Of a stretch of DNA of 64,000 nucleotides, positions 10,201 to 19,900 are shown one piece after another; positions within the stretch are counted from its first letter, which is position 1, and the number at the start of each line of letters is the position of its first letter. The notes beneath the pieces are model-generated. The model was given only the letters and a program-made list of their open reading frames with translations, was not told where the DNA came from and made no database searches. This DNA comes from Closterium sp. Naga37s-1 (taxonomy: Eukaryota; Streptophyta; Zygnematophyceae; Desmidiales; Closteriaceae). The DNA lies in contig CANJKZ010000114.1 of the NCBI GenBank assembly GCA_947471745.1, forward strand, positions 1,234,501-1,298,500, in the 5' to 3' direction. Position numbers and translations under genes: made by a program.

Positions 10201-12344
10201 AGCCTGGCTCACCGCTGCCTGCTCCTTCTCCTTACACTAAGCAGCTAGGGGGTGTTACTGAGCGTCGTGAGCCTGCGTCGCGTCCGGTCTCGCCTGTCTG
10301 TTCTGGTCGTTCCGGTCGTCGTGTTTCTCGTCCGCGTCTGCCGGCTGTCCCCGACACCCACCTCGTAGTCCGTCGTCCTTCCTCTCCTCCGCAGCGTGTT
10401 CCTCTGCCGTCCCCTCCTGCGTCTTCTCTGCCTGTCGTTGCGGACCCCGAGTCTGACCGGTTTCGTGCTGAGCACCCTACTGTCACGCGTCTGCTAGCCA
10501 CTGTTGTCACTGACCCGTCGTTTGAGTCTGCTGCTACGTCTGCCTTAGTTGCTGAGCTTGTTGACTTTGCTGCTGCCTGTCGTCTAGACTACGCTGCTAG
10601 TCTTGTTGCTGAGTCTGAGTCTGTCTGTCCTCCGTCCGTCGGGGGTGAGTGTGCTCTTGGCACGGACGTCCTTGAGGACAGGCAGGAGGACCTTGAGTGT
10701 CTTGCAGCCGCTGCGCCTCATCTCGTGTCCATGCTGCTTGCCCCTCAGGGAGACCCGGATGCTCCAGACATCCCGACCCCGCGCTCTTACGCTGAGGCGA
10801 TCGCGGGTGAGTACTCCTCTCAGTGGCAGACAGCCATGGATGCAGAGATGGCATCCTGGAAGTCCACAGGCACCTACGTCGACGAGGTTCCCCCACCTGG
10901 GGCGAACATCGTCAGTGGCATGTGGATTTTCAGGGTGAAGCGGCCGCCAGGTTCTCCGCCTGCCTTCAAGGCGCGTTACGTTGCACGAGGTTTCAGTCAG
11001 CGAGAGGGAGTAGACTTCTTCCAGACCTTCTCCCCCACCCCGAAGATGACCACTCTTCGGGTGCTGCTGCACGTTGCCGCTCAGCGTGACTACGAGCTTC
11101 ACTCTCTTGACTTCAGCACAGCCTTCTTACAAGGCAGCCTGCACGAGGAGATCTGGCTGCGCCGCCCACCTGGCTTCACTGGGTCGTTCCCTCCTGGTAA
11201 CCAGTGGAGCCTCAGGCGGCCGGTCTATGGTCTCCGCCAGGCGCCACGTGAGTGGCACGACACACTGAGGACGACACTTGCGGCTCTTGGGTTTGCTCCG
11301 TCGACTGCTGACCCGTCGCTGTTTCTGCGCACCGACACTTCGCTGCCGCCGTTCTACATCCTCGTGTACATCGACGACTTGGTCTTTGCCACTGCTGACA
11401 CTGAGGCTCTCGCCCTGGTGATGTCGGAGCTGCAGAAGAGACACACGTGCACAGACCTGGGTGAGCTGACAAGCTATCTTGGCTTGCGGATCACCCGGGA
11501 CAGAGCACGCCGCACCATCACACTGACTCAGTCACACATGGTGCAGCAGGTCCTTCAGCGCTTCGGCTTCACCTGGTCCTCGGCACAGGCCACTCCTCTG
11601 GCTACAGGTCACTCGCTCTCAGCTCCACCTTCGGACGAGTCCGTAGAGCCGAGTGGTCCTTACCCAGAGCTAGTGGGCTGCCTCATGTGCCTGATGACCT
11701 GCACTCGTCCTGACCTTGCATACCCTCTTGGCCTTCTGGCTCGCTACGTGGCTCCTGGTCGGCACCGAAAGGTGCACATGGATGCTGCTAAGAGGGTACT
11801 ACGCTACTTGTGCAGTACATCGGGCATGGGGCTCGTGCTTGGAGGACGGAGCGACGTTGTCCTCACTGGCCACTCAGACGCTTCTTGGGTTGACGACCAG
11901 GCTACGCAGCGGTCGTCACAGGGTTACACCTTCAGCCTTGGCTCTGGTTCGGTTTCTTGGCGTTCTACACGCTCGTCTTCAGTTCTCAGCTCCAGTTGTG
12001 AGGCTGAGATCTACGCCACAGCCATGGCTGCACAGGAGTTACGCTGGCTCACCTACCTGCTGACCGACTTGGGAGAGCGGCCTCGTTCTCCTCCAGTGCT
12101 GTACGTCGACAACAAGGCCGCCATTGCCTTGTGTCAGGAGCACAGACTGGAGCACAGAACGAAGCACATCGCTCTGCGTTACTTCCTGGCTCGAGAGTTG
12201 CAGCAGCGTGGTCAGCTTCGTCTTGCTCACGTGGCCACTCGGGCCAACACTGCTGATATATTCACCAAGGCGCTTCCGTCTGGTGATCATCAGCGTTTCT
12301 GCACTCTGTTAGGCCTTGTGCCCACGTTTCCTCACTTGCTGTAG
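7212..12344 (+). CDS. Copia V polyprotein: zinc knuckle, protease, integrase, RT, RNase H
   Basis: 1710 codons from ATG to TAG without interruption. In order: QLREWYA modules; an unusual zinc knuckle near residues 77-101 (C-x13-C-x4-H-x4-C); aspartic protease DSGAS at 233; GAG-pre-integrase HHRLGHPS near 380 with CLPC; integrase D447, D516, E552 (35-residue D-E spacing); a repetitive linker of GGAEP units (about 738-796) and Gly/Ala/Ser repeats (about 836-959); reverse transcriptase with YIDD at 1386-1389; RNase H with SDAS, SSCEAEIY and DNKAAI, ending ANTADIFTKAL. Compared with Z it lacks about 330 N-terminal gag residues. It would provide replication and integration enzymes for the element in cytoplasmic virus-like particles. 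The ATG used in vivo is uncertain. Confidence 0.92.
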   Translation: MQLQRRPRESLTPQQLREWYASWGCGGSSRGCRPGAGRSGASGSGQLQLQRRPRETLTSRQLHEWYAQSRGSRSTVRCPYVLRTGDRAGQACGTLGHTQSRCFARLSDAWRTEFGDEAELPTWLELLGQRVDIFALDYDAILTAMYALPTSADRACSLCVPPDPGIDPAALGVGEAAALGASTSPALGAGEAAALGASASPALGAGEAAAPGPGESALSGTAPAEALYTFTLDSGASRSFFRDSTTLTPLRRPVAVSLADPSGGPVLAHSSTVLPCPAVPSGSLSGLHLPSFSTNLVSGADLQDVWVDQFTPGGQRVTHCTCSRTGRHLATFTREPGSSLYTLTTVSPQVAASASAFASGQLAALCSYRALSHQTLLWHHRLGHPSVQHLRSMHRRFLVSGLPETLPPLPPSPAPPCLPCVEGRQRAAPHSSSFPPTEAPLQTLHLDVWGPARVRGQGHERYFLLVVDDYTRYTTVFPLRSKGEVPDVLIPWIRAVRLQLRERFQSDFPVLRLHSDRGGEFSSDLLAAYCAEHGIRQTFTLPASPQQNGVAERRIGLVMEVARTSMIHAAAPHFLWPFAVRYAAHQLNLWPRVSLPETSPTLLWTGKVGDASRFRVWGARAFVRDTTADKLSARAVPCVFLGFVRDAPGWQFYHPTSRRVFPSQDVTFDESVPFYRLFPYRTAPLPPPPLFLAPGAPQVDPLPAPGPAPSGVSQVDPPPLTEPVEVTGDSGPARGAASGGAEPGGVEPGGAEPGGAEPGGAEPGGAEPGGAETGGAEPGCEESGGAEPGGAEASGEQSPWSDRLRSRSAGASPLHSRRRLPLSPQQLLEWYAGRQGRAAGARGPAAGGAGAGDSATGVVSAGGSGAAEGAGAGGSGAAEGAGAGGSGAAVGTGAGGAGAGGSGAAEGAGAGGSGAAGGTGAGGARAGGSGAAEGAGAGGSGAAGGAGAAGGTGAAGAGVTAQPRLFFAPPSPSSQPPPDSVLRQVLSLPSSTGLPLQPGSPLPAPSPYTKQLGGVTERREPASRPVSPVCSGRSGRRVSRPRLPAVPDTHLVVRRPSSPPQRVPLPSPPASSLPVVADPESDRFRAEHPTVTRLLATVVTDPSFESAATSALVAELVDFAAACRLDYAASLVAESESVCPPSVGGECALGTDVLEDRQEDLECLAAAAPHLVSMLLAPQGDPDAPDIPTPRSYAEAIAGEYSSQWQTAMDAEMASWKSTGTYVDEVPPPGANIVSGMWIFRVKRPPGSPPAFKARYVARGFSQREGVDFFQTFSPTPKMTTLRVLLHVAAQRDYELHSLDFSTAFLQGSLHEEIWLRRPPGFTGSFPPGNQWSLRRPVYGLRQAPREWHDTLRTTLAALGFAPSTADPSLFLRTDTSLPPFYILVYIDDLVFATADTEALALVMSELQKRHTCTDLGELTSYLGLRITRDRARRTITLTQSHMVQQVLQRFGFTWSSAQATPLATGHSLSAPPSDESVEPSGPYPELVGCLMCLMTCTRPDLAYPLGLLARYVAPGRHRKVHMDAAKRVLRYLCSTSGMGLVLGGRSDVVLTGHSDASWVDDQATQRSSQGYTFSLGSGSVSWRSTRSSSVLSSSCEAEIYATAMAAQELRWLTYLLTDLGERPRSPPVLYVDNKAAIALCQEHRLEHRTKHIALRYFLARELQQRGQLRLAHVATRANTADIFTKALPSGDHQRFCTLLGLVPTFPHLL

Positions 12345-12440
12345 AGTTTGCTTGTACTGTGATCTATATATACCTTCATGCTTGCTCTGCTAGGTAGAGA
12401 TCACTGTGCTGTTGTTTTTTCATATATACCCCTGCATGTG

Positions 12441-12536
12441 AACTGGCCTTGTGGCCCTTTGCTTGTGCTCAGTGTGTGTGGTGACGTTGTGATCCACCCT
12501 GAGCTTGCTTTGCTTCTCTTGACTGGTCTTGTGACC
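12441..12536 (+). ncRNA. Candidate structured RNA element in the V 3' untranslated segment
   Basis: Three short hairpins are visible. H1 is GGCC-TTGT-GGCC at 12445-12456. H2 is GTGG-N12-CCAC at 12478-12497. H3 is GGTC-TTGT-GACC at 12525-12536. The same set occurs at the same place in Y, Z and W. The segment lies between the stop codon and the purine tract, so it is in the genomic RNA but untranslated. The function is unknown; packaging, dimerisation or reverse-transcription control are possibilities only. Confidence 0.5.
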
Positions 12537-12558
12537 CCTTGCTCTCCCCCACTTTGCC

Positions 12559-12568
12559 TATGGGGGTG
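12559..12568 (+). other. Polypurine tract of V
   Basis: TATGGGGGTG directly before the 3' LTR; the matching PPT in Z and W is also GGGGGTG, and in Y GGGGTG. Confidence 0.7.
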
Positions 12569-12702
12569 TGTCAAAGTATATGCATGCTATATATGTGTAG
12601 GCTGTAGTGGGGTAGCCAATATGGGGTACAGCCCCTTTTAGGGTTTCATACTTGTACCCAACTCTTTGATAGTTCAATCATTCCTGCTGCTAGATTCTGA
12701 CA
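12569..12702 (+). repeat. 3' LTR of copia V
   Basis: 134 bp, one base different from the 5' copy, followed by target duplication GGTGG. Confidence 0.93.
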
Positions 12703-13057
12703 GGTGGAGGTTCTGCAGAATTGTCAAAGGCCAGGCAGTCGTACCAGTACCACCAGGAAGGAGAAGGCCAATAATGCTTCGGTAACGAGGATTAAGGAGA
12801 AGTTGACCTCCTTGATGTACGTGTTGCATTGTTTATGTTGGCACCGATCATACTAGTGTATGAGCACATGCAATTTAACAAAGCAGTTCAACAAAGCGGT
12901 TCACTAGCTATTTACTGAAGCCGCATGGCGTACGTGAGTGACACGTTGCTGAAGTCACATGCTTATTATGGTACGTTTTCTCAAGTGACGAACGCTGCTT
13001 TTGAGCGACTGATAAAATAAACACGGACATCAAGACTAGCAACTTTAGAGGAACGCA
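12703..13057. other. Right flank of V with a weak candidate exon
   Basis: After CTGCAG (12713-12718) a frame encodes a basic peptide with TTRKEKANN and VTRIKEKLTSLM and stops near 12855. It could be a terminal exon of a gene that V has disconnected from the 5962-6093 candidate. Nothing else is recognisable. Confidence 0.2.
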
Positions 13058-13940
13058 ATGAGGACTACCACACCATCTTTTCACTCATCACAACACACAG
13101 ACACCCTTACATACAGGTTTCCAAGCCAATCTGTGTCACATTATCAGTCAATTCTCAGTTACCTTTTGCTCCCCTCCCCATGGCTACCTGTTGTTATATC
13201 TTTTCATCAACCCAGTCTCTCCCTGTTTGGCCCATCTCCATCCATTCCCCCAGTAGCTTCCAGCACTGCAGCCATCTAAACTTGCCTGAGCCAAGGTCAG
13301 TACTCAGTTACTTTGGTTGCTCCTCCTCACAGCTCCCCACTTCTCATTGCTTTATCAGTCAAGATTAGTACTCAATTGAAGATCAGTACTCAGTTACCTG
13401 GTTGCTCCTCCCCACAGCTCCCCACTCATTGTTAGACCAGTGTTCATACGGTAAACCCGATTGCTCCCCGTTGGGAGTCCCCTCCATCCATGCTCCTAAT
13501 AGATCTCCAACACTGCATCCCCACTGCTCCTCATTGCTCCCCAATGCTCCCCATTGCTCCCTCCCCACTGTTCACAATTTCTCCCCACTGTTCCCAACTG
13601 CTCCCCACTGCTCCCAATTGCTAGATCAGTGTTTATCAACCCGATTGCTCCCCGTTTGACTCCTCTTCATCTATGCTCCTATTAGCTTCCAGCTGCACTG
13701 CCAAGTCCCAATGGCCTTGCCTGCTTGCTCCCCACAGCTCCCCATTGCCAGATCAGTATTGAACAACCTGAATAAGGCTCTTCATCCGCGCTCACCATAG
13801 CTTCCAGCTATACCGCCAAGCCCAGACTTGACTGAATAGCCTTGCCTCCTTGCTCCCCATTAGACTCTTCTTCCTCCTCATCCATGCTCCCAATAGCTTC
13901 CAGCTCTTCAGCCAAGCTATCCCCGAACGGCATTCAAACC
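13058..13940. repeat. Degenerate CTCCCCA(C/T)TGCTCCC-rich spacer
   Basis: Many short interspersed copies of TGCTCCCCA, GCTTCCAGC and GATCAGTA. No coding signal on either strand. It lies just downstream of the receptor-kinase stop codon and may include its 3' UTR. Confidence 0.5.
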
Positions 13941-13977
13941 CGCCTTGCCTGAGCTTGCTCATCAACGCTTATCATCT

Positions 13978-16900
13978 TTATTTCTCCTCTTCCTCATCGT
14001 CCATGCTCACAATAGCCTCCAGCTCTGCACCCAAGCTTTTCCTAAGCGACATCCCAATCCGCCTCTCCTTTGCGAGCTCATCCACCTTGACCGCGGCACT
14101 CAGCTCCTCCTTCCCCACCACCTCGTGCCTGATTCCCTGCAGCTCGCTGGCAACGTATGACATGTTGGGGCGGCTGGCAGTGCGCTCCACGGTGCAGGAG
14201 AGCGCCAGCTGGGCCAGGCGCAGCACAGCATCATCCGGAGCGTCCATGTCCATTTCCTTGAGGCCACCAGAGTTGTTGGCAGAGATACACTCCTCCACCT
14301 GACACACACATAGTTGGCAGCAAGGGGTGGCGTTGAACAACAAGATGGCCCACCAGGCGTAGCACAGCATCATCCGGGGCGTCCATGCTCGGGTCCTTGA
14401 GGGAGGCCGGGTTGTTGGAGGAGATGCAGTCCTCCACCTGACGGATTGAGTTGATGGAACAGTGTGAGTGGAGATGGGGACAGGGGAAGGCGCAGCACAG
14501 CATCATCTGGGGCGTCCATGCTGAGGTCCTTGAGGCCGCCAGAGTTGTTGGAGGAAATGCACTCCTCCACCTGTTCACATAGAAGCAGCACAAAAGCACC
14601 TACCCATTGCAGAATGTGGCTGTTCTTCCCATCACAAAAAAAAGTTTGAATCAATCGCATGTTTCACAGCGACATGTCACAAAGAAGCAGCACAGCAGCA
14701 GCACAGCACCTACCCATTGCAGAATGTGGCCGTTCTTTTCACCATCGGACGAGTGGGGGCTATGACCGGTGAGCACCACAAGCATGAGCACACCAAAGCT
14801 GCACACACACGGAGGGCACAACAAGGCGGGGGGAGGTGAAGGGGGGAAGGGAATGAACACTATCGAGGGCGGTTTTGTGGGGTACGCATGAGCAAAACCC
14901 AAATACGAACACGTTTGGGTCGACCATGTTGGGTCGAACACCTCATGTGGTGTTCGAGTGTTCAACAGAAGTCGAACACTAGCATGTTCGCCCCGAACAT
15001 TAGCATGTTTCCGGCTAACATGTTCGTGTTTGGTTCAAATTGTACTTTCATTACAGTCACACAACATTCCCGTGTGCGAAATCTAAATGGGTTTACTAGC
15101 AAAATGGGTGTTCGAACAAATCTGAAATCGAGGCACCCTTTCCTCCCCACCTGCTTCATATATCCCAGTGCCAGGTCGTGCGCCGATCTGACGACAAAAT
15201 GCCCGATCCATACGGTTCTGATGGCGAAATGGCCGATTCGCATGGATCTGGCGGCAAAACGTCGCGAACCGGCGTTGACAAGAAGACCCCGCCCTCGCTT
15301 GGGCAAATTCGGCCTCGCTGTGTGGTAGACAAAGGTGTGTAGCCGGTTGCGTTTTGTGGTCGACGGCGACTTCGGTTCGGGGTACTGTTCTCGAAGGCTC
15401 CGTCGACGATATTAACTCGTCGGTGTCGGCGGACTTTCGAGGTGACGATAGTGAAAGCCGACAAGGAGCTGGTTGACGGAATTAAGTCGACGGTGGCGTC
15501 AAGTCTCACCGGCGGACGAAAGCGATCACCGGCGGGGAGCAGACCGACGGAATTAATACTGTCGGCGGTGTCGGCTGAGCGGCGTATTTCTGGTAGATCG
15601 GAATTACTGGTCAGCGAAATTATGCATGTGCGCGAATTTTGCCCCAGGAGGTTTTGGCGAAAGTCGACCTGCGGAATCGGCATCATGTGCTTTAGAAACT
15701 GGCACCTATGCAATGTGGATCCCGTGGACGACGTGCTCGTAACCGTGTGTTGAGCAGACTTGCACCTACTTTTGTAGGTGACGCACATGTGCGAGGGGTT
15801 CACCTGCAGATGCATCGTTGGCACCTTAGTTAGTGCAACGTTGGCAAGCCGCCTTGCTGCAGCTCTGGCAAACCACCTTCATGCTGAATGACAAGTCGCC
15901 TTGCTGCTGGGTGACAACAAACCTGCTAAAATATCCCTTGCAAAATATAGTGTTGAACTGAAAAATAAGTTAAGCCTACTAATCATCCTACGAACAGTAC
16001 TACCAAAGTCTCATGGACAACGCTACATAACCGCGCGAACTGTGTGGTTTCCGCGCGTAGTCCTCTGCAGCCGCGCGCGTTGCTCTACGCAGCTGCGTGC
16101 AGCTGCTGATGCACTGTGACAAATCGGACCCTGGCTGATGTAGGACAGATTGCGTTAATCTAGGCTTCCAGTTAAGTTACTTCGTCAAAGAATCTGCAGT
16201 AGTTGTAAGGCTTAGGTCTAAGACTAGATCTGGTTAGTCGCAACTAGATCTGAAGTTGGGGGTTCGAAATGTCGACCCCCAACTTAGTTGCAAAAGACGC
16301 GTCCTGCGTCTTAGACGGGTGCGTCCAGACGCAGCGTCTTAGACGCAGGACGCTTCATGTGGGCCTGGGAGACGCTACAAAAGACGCATGCCCGGGAAGG
16401 GCAAAAAAAACCCCCGGGCAGCCAAAAAAACACGTTATAGGGCATGGGAAGGGGGGGGGAGGACGACATATCACACATGTGAGGAAAAAAGGTAGCTATG
16501 GAGCAAAAGGTAGCACTATGGAGCGAAAGGTAGCTAAGCCCTCTAGGGTTTACGAAGGAAAATTGTGTTGATATAAAGAGATGGAACACAAATGAAGAGT
16601 TTGAGCTCCAAAAATGGGCTTGGTGGTGGTCCACCATGGCTTGGTTTTCTAGATGTAGTTGGGTTGTGAGGGGTTGGGTTTACAATTTTGGTGATGGGGG
16701 GTTACACAAATGTTGTGCGTGGGCTGTTTTTGATGGTCGAAATGGGTTAGGGGGGGGTCGAAATGTCGCAAATTTGACAGTCGCGTCGAAATCGCGAATG
16801 TCAACTTCGCGCTGGCGATTTTGTTTTTCGGTCAGCCCGAAAAAAAAACCGCCGTGCGTCCTGCGTCCCTGCGTCCGGACGCTGCGTCCAGACGTAGGAC

Positions 16901-19900
16901 GCATGACGCGCCCTGCGTCTTTCGCAACTAAGACCCCCAATGACCTAAAATATGGAGTGACATTTGCGGGTCCCGTTCCACCCGCAAACGGGTCGGGTCA
17001 ACCCGACCATTTTCCCAGTAACGACCCATATACGGAATGGGCCGTTCCCCCCCTACGGGTCGCACGGGTCGGCCCGTCTCGTTCGAATGGGGTTAAAATG
17101 GGTCACGGGTCGACCCGACCCGTCTGGGACAGGTCGACCCGTACCCGCGGGTCGGCATGTCTTGGCAATCCGACCCGTCCCGCCAAAAAATGCGGGACGG
17201 GACGGGTCGACCCGACCCGTCGGGTCTTATGCCCATGTCTATAATCTACTCCTGTTGTAGGGTGACTCTCCGCAACTGGCACTCGTCAAGGTGAAATAGA
17301 TTTAAGTGTAGATGAGCGATAGAGGACGAAGTAGTGGCAGAGCTAGAGTGAGGGTGAGCTCAATGAGCTCTATTTCTCTAGTCGACAAAAGTCAAATTTG
17401 CTGCCTCTGACTTCGAGTCTCGCGACCAACGAGTCAATCTGGAATATGTTCATCGCAACCAATGTCGAACACGAATGTGTTCATGTACGACGCGGCTCAG
17501 TTCTCTGCGACGAACCGAACATAAACATGTCTGGGCGAAACAGAATCGACAAACAGTTTAAGAATGCGTCATGGCGAACCGAACAGATTTTTTTGTTCTT
17601 TTGATCAAGGCTACTGTGGGGTACAAATGTAAACCACAAAGCGTATAATCTGTAACATCGCTCACCTTAAACATTGGTGGTTGCCTTGGATGTTCTGTGA
17701 GGCGTCTCAAACATAGCTCACCTGTAGACATCGGTGGTTGCCTTGGATGTTTTGTGAGGCGTCTCAAACATAGCTCACCTGTAGACATCGGTGGCAGTGG
17801 TGGCCTTGGACGTGAGTGAGTAGATGGGATCCACATAGCCTGGTGTTCCCATGACCCGAGTCGTGCCCACAGTGGTGCCCTCGCCCACCCTCAACAACCC
17901 AAAATCGGCGATCTTGGCCTGTCGGATGGAGTAATGATTGAAACACGGGCAAAAAGCAAGATAGGGGAAAAAACAATTAATGCTCTGAGTTGATCACTTA
18001 CATAAGCAAGGTGCAACAAATCCATATGTACACAATCCTAAAAAGGGAGTACTTAAGTCACGATGGTGTGTTCTTTGGTAAAAGGGGCGGTGGCAAAGAT
18101 GCAAGGAGAATTGTGAAGCTGCTTCACAAAAAACAAATATTTCAAGAAGCACAATGGTAACTGTTGTGCTTATCCAACAAGTGATATTGGAGCCAAAGTT
18201 TCACAGTGGTAACAGCTGGGGTTCCCCAGATCCTCAGCTCCGATATCACTTGTTGGTAATGACTAGGCTCCCCGGTTGTACTTGGCCTATGTCGAGACAT
18301 GATCCATTGCTCAACTGTAAGGTCGATCAACATTCTTCCCAACATTCTGCCTTTTATAGTGTGGATTTGACATCAAAGTTGTCATAGTAGTATTGTTTCA
18401 TTTTTGTTGTCTGGGGTGCATGTTTATGTGCTCCCTCGCTTGCCTGCATCTTCGCTTCGAGAAGAATGTTGGTGGGCTTGATGTCGCGATGCACAAGGCC
18501 AAAGCTGTGGAGGTACTCAAAGCCACGTGCCGCACCGATGAGGATGTCCAGCCGCTGCTGGAAGGTGAGAGAGACGGACGCCTCTGCACACATGCACACA
18601 ATAAGAGAGGAAAGGACATGAGAGTGACAAGATATGAATCACACACCATGAGTGACAAAAGTTGGGTGGCACAATGAATGACACAACATATGCATTACAC
18701 GTTTAGAAAAGAAGTTGAATCGAAATACTTCAATTGTTACTTGTCAATGTCGAGTGAAAAAGAACGAATCATTATTTTATCCAGCTCGTTTCCTCGTGTA
18801 CAGATAAAGTTCAATGTTCGGAGCAAAGTCTCTCCATTATTATAGTGTTCAGTAGAAGAATATAGGTTGGTTGAAAAAAAGAACGTGGTGCGTACCCTTC
18901 GTAATATACTGGCCAAGGTCGCCGTTGGGAGCAAACTCGTAGATCAAGATTTGCTCTGGTCGTGTCCTCATGTCCCCTCCAACAGCAAACCCAAGCAGCC
19001 GCACGATGTTGGGATGGTTCTTGTCGGCCATTTGCAGGACCTGCGAGAAGAACATGGCATGACGGGGGGAGTAGCAATCGTCAATGGAATGGGTTTCCCA
19101 TGAGAGAGGCCTGCCATGGAGGGGAGGAGTGGCTTTTGGAATGTCTCAAAACGTATGCCATGTGTTGAAAGCGGATAAAAAAAGTGATATTTAACAATCA
19201 TATCCCTAGCTAATGAGCACGTAGCCCATATAGTGCCGCCTCACCTCCCGTTGGAGATCCACGTCAATAAGTTTGGCTCGCTTGACGGCCCACAGGGTGG
19301 TGCCATCGTGTGGACACACGCCCTTGTACACGTCACCAAAGGTACCCGAGGCAAGATGGTTGTCTAGAGACCAGTTGCTGGTGGCTTTGAGGACTTCCTC
19401 AAGAGAGTACTCCGTGCACTGAGCGCCCCGTATGTTGCGGGCCCATCCTGTAAGGGTTTCATATGTAAGGGATGAGGGTTGGAAGTGTGGTGAGGGATGG
19501 AGGGGGTGAGGAGTGAACGTGTTGAGCTTGATTCGGTGTGTGGTAGCAGCAGAGGCATGTAGCAACCCACATTAGTTTAAGGAATCTCAAAGAAAGCTGG
19601 CCAGGTCCAGGCGGGTATAACTGACTTTCAAGGTGCCTTAGAAGATTTTTGTTTTCTTCTTATGTTTCCTTTCCTTGGCAAAAACCCGAACAGTGTTAAT
19701 GATATGACATAGAGGGAGGCAGAGAAGGAAGTGAATGTATCTACCTGCTGCTTGTTGTGCCGCTTCCCTATGTAAAATTCTTGAAAGTAGAAGGATTGGC
19801 TTGAGAGAGAGGTGGACTGATGGAGGACTCTACCTGACTCTATCTTGCCACTCTTTCCCCATGAGTAGACAAAGACAAGCTGAGCTTTCAAAGGGTGGGA

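Larger units (their letters stand above)
6115..12702 (+). mobile_element. Ty1/copia LTR retrotransposon V, structurally complete but gag-less
   Basis: The element is 6588 bp, bounded by the 5-bp target duplication GGTGG (6110-6114 and 12703-12707). The 134-bp LTRs start TGTCAAAG, end TTCTGACA and differ at one visible base (CCCTTTTT versus CCCCTTTT). Order: 5' LTR, primer-binding site, ~960-bp GC-rich repetitive leader, one long polyprotein frame, 220-bp 3' untranslated segment with hairpins, purine tract, 3' LTR. Domain order PR-IN-RT-RH assigns it to copia. Near-identical LTRs and an intact frame point to a recent insertion, but no gag is recognisable, so it would need Gag supplied in trans. 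Confidence 0.93.
14886..17640. other. Inserted DNA in the kinase intron, composite and mostly unrecognised
   Basis: The intron between 14798 and 17779 is unusually long. Both edges (14890-15080 and 17440-17590) are rich in CGAACAYG motifs resembling the hAT MITE at 25324. The middle holds a foldback (about 16277-16943) and a GGGTCGACCCG-rich hAT-like piece. 15150-16250 has no recognisable content. Confidence 0.35.
13978..19447 (-). other. Receptor-kinase catalytic-domain exons
   Basis: 19447-19245 carries the juxtamembrane YSLEEVLKATSNW, Gly loop SGTFGDVYKG and WAVKRAK (ATP lysine). 19040-18896 carries the C-helix Glu region and HPNIVRLLG. 18583-18444 carries HRDIKPTNILL. 17918-17779 carries KIADFGLL, then GTPGYVDPIYS. 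14798-14714 begins with FGVLMLVVLTGHSP, completing VYSFGV across the intron. 14298-13978 ends the domain with SCTVERTASRPNMSYV and an acidic tail DDEEEEK-stop. The Lys, HRD and DFG residues are present, so catalysis is expected. The usual Glu of the DPE motif is Ile. Confidence 0.85.
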
